From positions 62,001 through 126,000 of the IMG/VR virus record IMGVR_UViG_3300046171_000182: DNA of 64,000 bases. One strand, 5' to 3'. Positions 7,460 through 14,638 of the stretch are shown piece by piece. A model generated the notes under the pieces. That model saw nothing but the letters and a program-made list of their open reading frames with translations. It did not search any database and was not told where the DNA came from. Position 1 is the first letter of the stretch, and each line of letters starts with the position of its first letter. The position numbers and the translations under genes are program-made. The stretch comes from a virus.

Positions 7460-8033
7460 TACCAGCTCATCGGAAAATGCTTTAAACTATAGAGGATTGT
7501 TAGTTTTAAATGAGCTAGTAGATTTAGGAACTATAGATGGACTACACAATTATAATCTCCCAGTAATTAATGTAAATGGCATAGACGAGAAAATACCTGA
7601 CGAAGTAAATAGACTTATAGATTATATGCATACCTTTGATCAGTTTATATTCACAGTACCAGAATTTACCGGTATGATGAGCGCGTCTACAAAAAATTTA
7701 TTAGATTGGTTAGTGGTTGCAACTAATATGAATTTAGATCATGGCAAAGGTTATCCGTTTAGTGATAAGCATACAATGATATTTACTTTTACTCCAAGTG
7801 GTTCAGAAGGTGGCGGTAGACACATGCCACAAACCAAAGATATATTTAAGAAGTTAGGCGCTAACGTAATTCATACAGAAGTGTTTAATTACGGATGGGA
7901 AACGGTAGTTCCTGGAAATACTGAACCGTTTAAAGATGCTGCTGATAGAATAAATAATTATTTAAACTATAAACCAGATCAATCACAGGCTTTTAAACAA
8001 AAATATAATGAATGGAATGATAAGTGGAATTAA
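7440..8033 (+). CDS. NADPH-dependent FMN reductase-like flavodoxin-fold protein
   Basis: 197 residues. Flavodoxin-like pattern: N-terminal ISLSTSSSENALNYR phosphate-binding loop, then FIFTVPEFTGMMSASTKNLLDWL, which matches the PEYNGSxPxxLKNALDWL motif of the NADPH:FMN reductase/azoreductase family. It would supply reduced flavin or quench quinones in the cytoplasm. It overlaps the methyltransferase by 20 nt and the peroxiredoxin by 10 nt. Confidence 0.75.
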   Translation: MSLISLSTSSSENALNYRGLLVLNELVDLGTIDGLHNYNLPVINVNGIDEKIPDEVNRLIDYMHTFDQFIFTVPEFTGMMSASTKNLLDWLVVATNMNLDHGKGYPFSDKHTMIFTFTPSGSEGGGRHMPQTKDIFKKLGANVIHTEVFNYGWETVVPGNTEPFKDAADRINNYLNYKPDQSQAFKQKYNEWNDKWN

Positions 8034-8425
8034 ATAACAAAGGGCTTTACATATTAAAAAATGGTGATTATGTGCCATATAATATACCACAAGATAAAGT
8101 AATACTATGCGGAGTACCAGGAGCATTTACACCAGGATGTAATAAACACCTACCAGGCTTTGCAAATAATTTAGATAAATTAGACGCTAAGGTAGTATTT
8201 GTTGCGGTAAACGATCCGAGCGTTATGCACGAATGGAATGTGTTATTTGGTCATCCTGATATTGATGCTGTAGCAGATCCGCTGGCAGTGTTTACTAAAA
8301 ATATTAATAAAGATATTGACTTCGGAGACTATATGGGCATTAGATGCAAAAGATATGCTATGCTTATACAAGATGGAGTATTTGTAAAAGAATACGAAAA
8401 CCCGTTTATTGAAGGTGTACTATGA
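8024..8425 (+). CDS. Peroxiredoxin-5-like thiol peroxidase
   Basis: 133 residues, GTG start overlapping the previous stop. The Prx motif GAFTPGCNKHLPGF holds the peroxidatic C39, and GIRCKRYAMLIQDG matches the downstream RYAMVVDDG region of Prx5/AhpE-type enzymes. It lacks part of the usual N-terminus. A role protecting the oxygenases or flavin chemistry of this operon from peroxide is inference from the neighbours. Confidence 0.8.
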   Translation: MELNNKGLYILKNGDYVPYNIPQDKVILCGVPGAFTPGCNKHLPGFANNLDKLDAKVVFVAVNDPSVMHEWNVLFGHPDIDAVADPLAVFTKNINKDIDFGDYMGIRCKRYAMLIQDGVFVKEYENPFIEGVL

Positions 8426-9087
8426 TACCAGGAATTGCAGAGTACGTAGACGTTAATCCACAACACGAATTATTACTTAGTTTGTATGATAAAGTAAGGG
8501 GCGTACGTGCAGGAGAAGATTTTAATACATTTGGCAAAACTCCGTTCGAAAGTTATTCATTAGAGTATAGTATGACTGGTAAAGATACTGGATACGAACA
8601 AGTTTACGATCCAATATTATCTCTTCATAGAAAAGTGCATCCACATTATCAGTTTAGATCAACTGGATTTAACACTGCAGATAGTACAGAGAAAGATGTA
8701 TTCCCTCATACAGACATAGATCAGAACAGAGAACACAGTCAAGGGTATAATATTATCTACCCCGTACTTGGTGCAAGCCGCTTGGATTATTATGAAACAT
8801 TAGAAGATGAAATATGTTTACCTGAAAAGAACGCTCAAGGATATTATTACTATCACGAATTTAAAGCTCAAGCAGAGATGGGACAGGGTACACCTGAGTT
8901 TGAAAAATTCTTAGCTGACCGTAAGATAGGTGAAATTATTATCGACAAACCATGTCTTATTGACACCGAGACAATGCATAGGGTTGTTATCACTGAAGCA
9001 CCTAGATGCGCATTTGTAACAAGATGGAATAATATACCTCCTATTGATTTTCATTCTTTTAAAGAAAGAGTTGAATCGATATTATGA
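8422..9087 (+). CDS. Probable 2OG-Fe(II) oxygenase
   Basis: 221 residues, ATGA overlap with the peroxiredoxin. A possible facial triad is H96-T97-D98 (FPHTDID) with distal H186 (TETMHRVV), followed by ARG-containing CAFVTRW. The spacing fits a cupin/jelly-roll oxygenase, with a normal HxD unlike the two TauD-like neighbours. No closer family is recognised. Confidence 0.6.
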   Translation: MIPGIAEYVDVNPQHELLLSLYDKVRGVRAGEDFNTFGKTPFESYSLEYSMTGKDTGYEQVYDPILSLHRKVHPHYQFRSTGFNTADSTEKDVFPHTDIDQNREHSQGYNIIYPVLGASRLDYYETLEDEICLPEKNAQGYYYYHEFKAQAEMGQGTPEFEKFLADRKIGEIIIDKPCLIDTETMHRVVITEAPRCAFVTRWNNIPPIDFHSFKERVESIL

Positions 9088-9590
9088 GAATAGTAAGCTT
9101 GCATGAAGAACCTAACTTGTGTATGGCTGCGATACAAAAAGCAGAAGAAGAAAGTAAAGGCGACAGATTAGCTAATAACTATACTAAGAATAAATTAAAT
9201 TTAGATCAGATGATTTTATTTAATTTTGTGTTTGATGGAGATAATCCTGTTTTAATGTCAGGATGCCAGAAGATTACAAAGGATGTCGTGAGAGTGTTTT
9301 CTCGATACTATCATTTTAAAGATTATAGAACTGATGGTTCTAATATGTTTGAGAAGGTAGACGATTTTATGGAATTGCAATATAGTTTAGATTTTTTATC
9401 TGGCTATGCTGGCGTAATATGGACGAGAGATAAATCACCAGGATTTTTTAAAAAGTTAAAAAATGCAAGGGCAGATATATTTAATGATTGGAAAGTTTAT
9501 CCAGATAAAGTAAAAATATTATATCCAGATAATTACCAATACGTATTTTATACTGGAGATATTTCTTCACTAACACATCCTACAATATGA
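9084..9590 (+). CDS. Conserved-looking protein of unknown function, last plus-strand gene of the cluster
   Basis: 168 residues, ATGA overlap with the previous oxygenase. It has a mixed alpha/beta pattern with VLMSGCQKITKDVVRVFSRYY in the middle and aromatic-rich C-terminal strands (YQYVFYTGD). That pattern loosely recalls acyltransferase-fold phage proteins, but I see no diagnostic motif. Its 3' end overlaps the convergent hydroxylase gene by 43 nt. Confidence 0.55.
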   Translation: MRIVSLHEEPNLCMAAIQKAEEESKGDRLANNYTKNKLNLDQMILFNFVFDGDNPVLMSGCQKITKDVVRVFSRYYHFKDYRTDGSNMFEKVDDFMELQYSLDFLSGYAGVIWTRDKSPGFFKKLKNARADIFNDWKVYPDKVKILYPDNYQYVFYTGDISSLTHPTI

Positions 9591-10001
9591 AGTCTGTCTT
9601 CAAATGATGCATTAACAAACGTGTGTATCTTTCGAGTATCAATTAAATAGTGATTGCCGTCCGCAGGAAGTCTAATCACTTCATCATCGACTACAAAGAA
9701 ACAATTCTCATTTGTAATAAGAGGAATATGCATTCTTGGCGTAGGATCTTTGTGATAGCTATAACAATACTTTGGTCGGCATATTCATCAACCTGCTTCT
9801 GTACATTTTTAAATCTGACAAAACAGAATTAGTGTACGGTAAATCATATGCAAAGACATTAAAGTCTTCTTCTTTATGATCCAGCTTTGCTAGTTGTCCT
9901 TCACCGCTAGTACCTTGATCTGTTATTTGCAAAGACAACTGCTGATTATATTTTGGTAATGATTGTATCTCAAGTAAAATTCGATCTATATCTATATGCA
10001 T
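9548..10001 (-). CDS. Aspartyl/asparaginyl hydroxylase-like 2OG oxygenase (frame break)
   Basis: The first frame (from 10001) ends in MPTKVLL at 9759. Shortening the AAA run near 9770 by one base joins it to YCYSYHKDPTPRMHIPL and the frame ending at 9548, about 150 residues in all. The iron ligands are HKD, then IHTFVN as the distal His and RLHIVG with the 2OG arginine. It is closely similar to the C-terminal half of the 17184 product (HRDPERRIHIPLY, YHNFFN). It is probably an intact gene damaged by an assembly indel. Confidence 0.7.
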
Positions 10002-10417
10002 GCCGTTATCTCTTTTATTCTTAAAGGATTATTTACTATCCAATCAATAACATCTACAGCTTGATCTATAGACATTTTGTCAACATCAGTCCTGTGTGCA
10101 GATCTTTCCGTATCTATGTAACCAAAATTTATACAGGTTACATTATAACCTTCAATATAAAGTTGATTGTTGGCTTCTCGCAGCGCTCGTTTCTCTACAG
10201 CATACTTATGCAGGTACGTAAAGTCACTTGCATGACTTCCAATACTTATTACTCTTTTTCCTAAAGACGTAGCTTTATATAGCATTTCAACTTGGTTAAA
10301 TCCATCATGTTTGCAATTTATGAGTATGTCACAATGATCTAGTGAGCCGATGTTGCCGTATTTCCAAGCAAGTACTTTACCCAGACCTCTCCTGGTTCCT
10401 GTTATATAGTAACTCAT
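9992..10417 (-). CDS. Very short SDR-family oxidoreductase
   Basis: 141 residues, against about 250 for classical short-chain dehydrogenases. The NAD(P) motif TGTRRGLG (6-13) is followed almost at once by DILINC in place of NNAG, then GSHAS with S61, and YAVEK giving Y72 and K76 of the catalytic YxxxK. The catalytic core is present but the middle Rossmann strands and the C-terminal part are missing. It could be a genuine mini-SDR. It overlaps the PP-loop gene by 41 nt in a different frame. Confidence 0.65.
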   Translation of the reverse strand: MSYYITGTRRGLGKVLAWKYGNIGSLDHCDILINCKHDGFNQVEMLYKATSLGKRVISIGSHASDFTYLHKYAVEKRALREANNQLYIEGYNVTCINFGYIDTERSAHRTDVDKMSIDQAVDVIDWIVNNPLRIKEITACI

Positions 10418-10979
10418 AAGCCCATTTCTTTTCCCTGCATTGCCAACATTTTCCGCACTCTTTCTCTATAGATGTAATACAACTCATTGTATCCGACAAA
10501 TCTATTTTCTCTTGTCTAGCTAGATCAATTATATGATACTTATATAGATGTAGAAAAGGAAGTCTTAGTTTATATTTTTCGGGATCTATATACCATGGCC
10601 TTTTTGGTCTATCTGGTGTATCAAATTCAGGAAAGTATGTTAAAGGCGGAGTATGATTTGTTCCAGCATATATCTCGTCATATTCATATTCTTTAATTAT
10701 TTGATAGATAGAGTGCTCTATTCTTGTAGTAGAATCTGTTGTCGGCTCATCGATTATATTTACTTTTTTACCGGTTAGTCGTTCTACTCTTTTATAATTA
10801 TCAAAGCCATCCTGTCTGTTAACATTAAAAATATCTACATTAGATACTAAATTTAACAAATTAAACAGTACGAAGCTATCTATACCTCCACTCATAATAA
10901 TAGCACAACGACCTTTAGGATTTATTTCTACAACCCTTTGATCCCATTTTGGGCCGCATATATAATTCATTGTTTTCAT
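10377..10979 (-). CDS. PP-loop ATPase, QueC/ExsB-like
   Basis: 200 residues. The P-loop SGGIDS lies at 30-35, as in N-type ATP pyrophosphatases, and the C-terminus carries SCITS...CGKCWQC, a four-Cys zinc site very like QueC (7-cyano-7-deazaguanine synthase). QueC makes preQ0 from carboxy-deazaguanine with ammonia and ATP. The middle (TNHTPPLTYFPEFD) differs from QueC. No queD, queE or folE is seen in this window, so the true substrate may differ. It is the first gene of the minus-strand trio. Confidence 0.65.
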   Translation of the reverse strand: MKTMNYICGPKWDQRVVEINPKGRCAIIMSGGIDSFVLFNLLNLVSNVDIFNVNRQDGFDNYKRVERLTGKKVNIIDEPTTDSTTRIEHSIYQIIKEYEYDEIYAGTNHTPPLTYFPEFDTPDRPKRPWYIDPEKYKLRLPFLHLYKYHIIDLARQEKIDLSDTMSCITSIEKECGKCWQCREKKWAYELLYNRNQERSG

Positions 10980-11013
10980 TGTAAACTATTTTTTAAAAAA
11001 CCGCATTTTTTTA

Positions 11014-11042
11014 TGTACATTACCTTTTAGATAGTGTATAGT
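11014..11042 (+). promoter_or_regulatory. Early-type promoter (TGTACA-17-TATAGT)
   Basis: TGTACA 11014-11019, 17-nt spacer, TATAGT 11037-11042. The TTTTTTTATGTACATTACC context is nearly identical to the promoter at 15171. It drives 11068-11543. Confidence 0.75.
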
Positions 11043-11067
11043 GTATATATCAAATGAGGAGATAACC

Positions 11068-11283
11068 ATGTTATTATCAAACGGCGCAATGATCAAGAAT
11101 GACGTAATCGAAGCTTTTAACAAAGCCACTACGAATCCTGAGAATATTAATTCGTCAGGTGGTATTAATTGGAACTTTGTTGACGCTGACCTAAACTTAG
11201 AACTTTCGACGTGGTACACTTCAGAATATCTGTATGAGTGCTTTGAAGTTCTAGTCGATAACTTTTTTGGAGAAACAGTGTAA
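11068..11283 (+). CDS. Small early protein, unknown function (71 aa)
   Basis: Starts at the ATG after a strong AATGAGGAGATAACC site shared word for word with the gene at 50018. The product is acidic and soluble, with an NWNFVDADLNLELSTWY segment. It is coupled to the next gene (TAATG). I do not recognise a family. Confidence 0.6.
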   Translation: MLLSNGAMIKNDVIEAFNKATTNPENINSSGGINWNFVDADLNLELSTWYTSEYLYECFEVLVDNFFGETV

Positions 11284-11543
11284 TGGAATCATACATTCAA
11301 GAAACGCGTAATGGATTTGAAATGGCTGTAGATGAAGTAGAACGCCTCTATTCCGAGAATGTTAAAGGCGTACAGGAAGAGACTGTGCGGAAAGAGATGA
11401 AAGCTTGGGCTACATCAAGTGGGATGATAACTGCTGAGTATAAAGATATCGTTAGCGCCCATGCTAAGGCTCGCGGTTGGACTCAAGAAGGTTTTACAGG
11501 AATGGAAGTTTGTGATCCCTTTTGGGATTGGCAAGAAGATTAA
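11283..11543 (+). CDS. Small early protein, unknown function (86 aa)
   Basis: Coupled to the preceding gene. It is a mostly helical acidic protein (EVERLYSENVKGVQEETVRKE) with a Trp-rich C-terminal end (CDPFWDWQED). No motif suggests a function. Two tRNA genes follow immediately. Confidence 0.55.
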   Translation: MESYIQETRNGFEMAVDEVERLYSENVKGVQEETVRKEMKAWATSSGMITAEYKDIVSAHAKARGWTQEGFTGMEVCDPFWDWQED

Positions 11544-11549
11544 TAGTTT

Positions 11550-11626
11550 GGTTCCTTAGCTCAGCTGGATAGAGCAACTGCCTTCTAAGCAGTAGGCCAT
11601 AGGTTCGAATCCTATAGGGACCGCCA
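11550..11626 (+). tRNA. tRNA-Arg (anticodon TCT)
   Basis: 77 nt with encoded CCA. Acceptor GGTTCCT/AGGGACC, D-arm with AGCTCAGCTGGATAGAGC, anticodon stem CTGCC/AGCAG-type with loop CTTCTAA, and T-arm with GGTTCGAATCC. It reads AGA, a codon this AT-rich phage uses heavily. Confidence 0.93.
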
Positions 11627-11630
11627 ATAC

Positions 11631-11707
11631 ACTCCTCTAGCTCAATTGGTTAGAGCAGAGCGCTCATAACGCTTTGGTTACAGGTTCGAGTCCTGTGGGG
11701 AGTACCA
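11631..11707 (+). tRNA. tRNA-Met (anticodon CAT)
   Basis: 77 nt with encoded ACCA end. Acceptor ACTCCTC/GGGGAGT (one G-U), anticodon loop CTCATAA, T-arm CAGGTTCGAGTCCTG. The A1-T72 pair and D-arm look like an elongator-type molecule; a lysidine-modified Ile tRNA cannot be excluded. Confidence 0.9.
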
Positions 11708-11736
11708 GAAAACGCTAGTCGTGAAGAGAAAAGTCT

Positions 11737-11883
11737 ATGATAAGCAAAGATGATATAGAAGCTATGGCCGAAACTAAAGAACAGAAAAAGTTTTGGGATA
11801 TAGATAGTGATGGCGAGGACGGCCAGCCTAGCAATTTCGCTAAAGAGCCGTCGAAAAAGCCTGACCGCGGTAATCCTACGTAG
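11737..11883 (+). CDS. Small hydrophilic protein (48 aa)
   Basis: ATG at 11737 with AGAGAAAAGT upstream. The product begins MISKDDIEAMAETKEQKK, has an acidic DIDSDGEDG middle and a basic end. It is plausible as a small phage gene, but its 3' end overlaps the structured stretch that follows. Confidence 0.45.
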   Translation: MISKDDIEAMAETKEQKKFWDIDSDGEDGQPSNFAKEPSKKPDRGNPT

Positions 11884-12080
11884 GGCGGTTTAGGTCGGTA
11901 TAAGCACTGGTACCGTAAACCCAGTCGGTTGTTGCATACGTGAAATGCAAATAAGGGGAGGGGCACTGCAGAAAGCCCCTCCTTCGAAAACTATTTTGAT
12001 CAGCGTCCATGTAGAGGGGACCGGGCCTGAAAGCATTTTACTAGTTTTAATAACTAGGGGCGCTGATCAAAATAGTTTTG
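11856..12080 (+). other. Structured, probably non-coding stretch with several perfect hairpins
   Basis: No convincing gene occupies 11884-12085. Instead there are nested stems: ACCGC/GCGGT enclosing CCTACGTAGG; ACTGG/CCAGT; TTGCAT/ATGCAA; GGAGGGGC/GCCCCTCC (8 bp, no U-tract); and a 19-bp perfect stem AAAACTATTTTGATCAGCG (11987-12005) with its exact complement (12061-12079), extendable to 22 pairs. Inside the last stem lies CTAGTT/AACTAG. It looks like a folded RNA upstream of, or within the leader of, the 12089 gene. I do not recognise a known RNA family. Confidence 0.55.
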
Positions 12081-12088
12081 AGGTTATG

Positions 12089-12373
12089 ATGGTTAATGAA
12101 GAAATAAAAAATAGGATTCGCTTGTCAGTCGCAGCTTACGCTTACGAGTACAAAGACGATCCTGTAATGTCCGATGCTGAGTTTGATGAGTTATCTCAAA
12201 AGATTAATCCGACTGAGAAGACCGGCAATCGTAAGTTAGACAACTTCTTTAAAAAACATTTCCAACCTGATACTGGCATGTGGGTACGACGTCATCCAGA
12301 AAAAAACAAGTTGGATTACATCTATAGGAATTATTATGACACGAACAGTACACTATGTGGGGTTCAGGGGTGA
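12089..12373 (+). CDS. Stand-alone LigA domain Ia-like protein
   Basis: 94 residues; ATG at 12089 with TTGAGGTT upstream (the ATG at 12086 is too close). The N-terminal half, RIRLSVAAYAYEYKDDP then VMSDAEFDEL, follows the NAD-binding Ia domain of bacterial NAD-dependent DNA ligase, where Tyr and Asp residues contact NMN. No adenylation domain follows. The rest (TGMWVRRHPEKNKL) is specific to this phage type. NAD or NMN binding is inferred from the pattern only. Confidence 0.55.
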   Translation: MVNEEIKNRIRLSVAAYAYEYKDDPVMSDAEFDELSQKINPTEKTGNRKLDNFFKKHFQPDTGMWVRRHPEKNKLDYIYRNYYDTNSTLCGVQG

Positions 12374-12533
12374 CGAATATGTAAGAGCTCGTAGGATCTT
12401 CGGTGGACCTATCTACATCCACCTTCATTACGATGAGCGAGTATTCACTGAAGTTGGTGATGATGACGTCGTCATCTTTGGTCCTAAATACCATTTCGTT
12501 GATTATGTCGACGACGTTTCTAGGCGGGTTTAA
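12336..12533 (+). CDS. Small conserved-type phage protein (65 aa)
   Basis: Overlaps the previous gene by 38 nt and has an AGGAATT ribosome site. The product MTRTVHYVGFRGDEYVRA... is a compact beta-rich protein ending in a DDVVIFG strand. The pattern resembles a small protein common in T4-like marine phages; function unknown. Confidence 0.55.
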   Translation: MTRTVHYVGFRGDEYVRARRIFGGPIYIHLHYDERVFTEVGDDDVVIFGPKYHFVDYVDDVSRRV

Positions 12534-12550
12534 TCGTAGTGCCCGCCTAG
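12520..12550. terminator. Hairpin between convergent genes (possible terminator)
   Basis: CTAGGCGGG (12520-12528) and CCCGCCTAG (12542-12550) form a 9-bp perfect stem exactly where plus and minus genes converge. There is no clear U-tract, so termination is only likely, not shown. Confidence 0.5.
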
Positions 12551-12784
12551 CACTGCTACAGTAGAGACTTCTTCATTAAGAATTTCTGCCTCTCTTGCTT
12601 TATAAGCTTGTTCAAATCCGTCTTCGTATTCGGTTAAACACTGCGATTCATTGTTCCATAATCTTTTAAAATAGCTTTCATAGTAACCTTCAACAATGTC
12701 GTCCGGTTCTGTTTTAGGAATAAGATGGCCTTTAACCATCCAAAATAAACGATTGGCTTCTTTGCGTTTCCATGGGCTGCACAT
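12530..12784 (-). CDS. Small minus-strand protein, unknown function (84 aa)
   Basis: The ATG at 12784 is preceded on the minus strand by AAAAGGTGTGACAAT, a good ribosome site. The product begins MCSPWKRKEANRLFWMVKGH and is helical with many charged residues (EDGFEQAYKAREAEILNEE). It is the only reading frame covering this stretch and meets the plus gene in a shared hairpin. No family recognised. Confidence 0.55.
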   Translation of the reverse strand: MCSPWKRKEANRLFWMVKGHLIPKTEPDDIVEGYYESYFKRLWNNESQCLTEYEDGFEQAYKAREAEILNEEVSTVAVLGGHYD

Positions 12785-12867
12785 ATTGTCACACCTTTTG
12801 TTTAAGATGTAGATATCTATAAAATGTTAGTGCTAACAAAATGAAAAAAAGTTTAAAAAAACGCAAA

Positions 12868-12903
12868 TTAACTGTGTACATATGATAAGTACTGTGCTAT
12901 AAT
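12868..12903 (+). promoter_or_regulatory. Early-type promoter (TTAACTGTGTACA-17-TATAAT)
   Basis: Perfect -10 TATAAT at 12898-12903 and the full extended -35, preceded by an A-rich run (AAAAAAACGCAAA) like an UP element. It drives 12935-14046. Confidence 0.85.
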
Positions 12904-12934
12904 GGTCTTATCAAATGAATGAGAGGAATCGTTA

Positions 12935-13096
12935 ATGTTATATCTAAAAGACATCATGAAGCTGTTAAACTGCGATATGGAAAAAGCGGAAAAAGTATTT
13001 GATAATATGGTGCTTGACTTTTCGCAGTCTACTACAAGACAGTTTAATGCTGAAGTAAAGATGGTTAACGAATTAATGGAACAAGGAGTTATATAA
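12935..13096 (+). CDS. Small early protein (53 aa)
   Basis: ATG at 12935 after GAGAGGAATC. Helical product (MLYLKDIMKLLNCDMEKAE..., later KMVNELMEQGVI), coupled by TAATG to the DUF932 gene. The strong promoter and ribosome site make it a likely real gene; function unknown. Confidence 0.55.
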   Translation: MLYLKDIMKLLNCDMEKAEKVFDNMVLDFSQSTTRQFNAEVKMVNELMEQGVI

Positions 13097-14046
13097 TGTC
13101 ACATGAAGTAGAAACAATGGCTTACGCAGGTGAGCTTCCATGGCACGGTCTTGGAACAGAAGTTAGCAATGAATTAACACCATTGCAAATGATGCAAAAA
13201 GCTGGAGTCGACTGGGAAGTCGAACAGCAAAAAATCGTTACCGAATCTGGTCTCGAAATCAATGACAAGGTTGCTCTTGTCAGAACCTCAGACAATACTT
13301 TGCTTGACGTGACTGGCAAAGATTGGAAGCCAGTACAAAACCAAGAAGCATTTACTTTCTTCTCAGAGTTTGTTGCTGCTGGTGATATGGAAATGCATAC
13401 AGCAGGATCTTTGAAAGAAGGTCGTAATGTGTGGGCTTTGGCAAAAGTCAAAGAGTCTTTTGATGTGTTCGGTGAAGATCGTGTTGACTCATATCTTCTC
13501 TTCTCAAATCCACATCAGTATGGAAAAGCAGTAGACGTACGGTTTACTCCAATTCGTGTTGTATGTAATAACACATTGACTTTCTCTTTACAGTCTGCTT
13601 CTAAAAATTCTGTCAAAGTTGGTCACCGTACAGCATTCGATGCTGATACTGTAAAAGAAACTCTTGGTCTTGCATCTGAAAAGTTTGCTAAGTACAAAGA
13701 GATGGCTCAGTTCTTAGGCTCTCGTAAAGTTACCGCAGAGGCTCTTATCCAATATTACAACGATGTGTTTCCAACTACATCTCGTAAAGAAGAGAAAACT
13801 CCGGTTGTAAGCTATGACGACATGTCAAAGGCTGCGAAGATGTGTTACGACGCTCTTGAGGTTCAGCCAGGTGCTCAGTTCGCTGCTGGTACATGGTGGC
13901 AGGCATTCAACAGTGTGACTTACTACACTGATCACCTACAAGGACGGAACTCAGAGAATCGTCTTCACAATCAGTGGTTTGGTTACAATCAAGCCAAAAA
14001 AGTAACTGCGGCAGAAAAAGCAGTGGCATACGCCACTGCTGCCTAA
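13096..14046 (+). CDS. DUF932 family protein
   Basis: 316 residues. The N-terminal AYAGELPWHGLGTEV and the later NPHQYGKAVDVRFTPIRVVCNNTL are hallmarks of the DUF932 phage/plasmid family (TIGR03299). Its members are widespread in mobile elements and lack an established function. The C-terminal ENRLHNQWFG is also family-typical. It is translated from the strong early promoter at 12868, so a host-takeover or DNA-related role is possible but unproven. Confidence 0.8.
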   Translation: MSHEVETMAYAGELPWHGLGTEVSNELTPLQMMQKAGVDWEVEQQKIVTESGLEINDKVALVRTSDNTLLDVTGKDWKPVQNQEAFTFFSEFVAAGDMEMHTAGSLKEGRNVWALAKVKESFDVFGEDRVDSYLLFSNPHQYGKAVDVRFTPIRVVCNNTLTFSLQSASKNSVKVGHRTAFDADTVKETLGLASEKFAKYKEMAQFLGSRKVTAEALIQYYNDVFPTTSRKEEKTPVVSYDDMSKAAKMCYDALEVQPGAQFAAGTWWQAFNSVTYYTDHLQGRNSENRLHNQWFGYNQAKKVTAAEKAVAYATAA

Positions 14047-14070
14047 AATTGATAGAAGGAAAAATATATT

Positions 14071-14562
14071 ATGAATACCGTCGAGAAAGATGACGAACAG
14101 CCCAAAAGGCCATGGAAAGAACGAAGAGAAGAAGCAATACAAAAAATTCGTAATTTTGCCAAAGGTTGGGATAGTAAAAATCATTTCTATGCTTATAATT
14201 TAACGCACGATTTAAAAATGCATAGCTTTATGCAAGAGCAAAAAGACATAAGAAAAGCTCTTGAATATCTAGCAGATAAGCCCGATTATATATTTGAAGA
14301 TGAAAGCAAATACCAAATCGTTAAACCGAATAAGCCCGATTATGTATTTGAAGATATATGGGGTCAAAAATGTAGGATTATAATTACAGGAAAAGACTTC
14401 AGTTACAATAGGGTTGAAGCAGTTGGAAAATCAATGTGGTCAAAAAATGAATCATTTCAATTTCTTTTTGAGCATGTTGATAAAACATATAGGCCACCTC
14501 GTGAAAAGATGCCGGCAAAAATAATTATAATAGATGGGACAACATACAAGATAGCTGCCTAA
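14071..14562 (+). CDS. Hypothetical protein with an internal duplication (163 aa)
   Basis: A basic N-terminal third (KRPWKERREEAIQKI) is followed by two copies of KPDY(I/V)FED 18 residues apart, encoded by near-identical 24-nt DNA repeats (from 14278 and 14332). A C-terminal beta-rich part follows (AKIIIIDGTTYKIAA). The short repeat spacing suggests a recent in-frame duplication. No family recognised. It ends before a terminator. Confidence 0.55.
   Translation: MNTVEKDDEQPKRPWKERREEAIQKIRNFAKGWDSKNHFYAYNLTHDLKMHSFMQEQKDIRKALEYLADKPDYIFEDESKYQIVKPNKPDYVFEDIWGQKCRIIITGKDFSYNRVEAVGKSMWSKNESFQFLFEHVDKTYRPPREKMPAKIIIIDGTTYKIAA
14278..14355 (+). repeat. Near-identical 24-nt direct repeats inside the 14071 gene
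   Basis: AAGCCCGATTAT followed by A or G and TATTTGAAGAT occurs at about 14278-14301 and 14332-14355, offset by 54 nt, so the frame is kept. Confidence 0.8.
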
Positions 14563-14595
14563 AACTTAATATAATCGTTACACAAAAAATAAAAG

Positions 14596-14627
14596 AAAAG
14601 GGTATATAGTACATGCCCTTTTTATTT
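14596..14627 (+). terminator. Rho-independent terminator
   Basis: AAAAGGG (14596-14602) and CCCTTTT (14616-14622) pair, followed by further T residues (TTATTT). Confidence 0.65.
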
Positions 14628-14638
14628 AAGGAAACGCT

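Noticed and set aside
11715-11966. Minus-strand frame over the structured stretch
   Set aside because: Pro/Cys/Leu-rich shadow with no ribosome site; the stretch is better explained by RNA stems.
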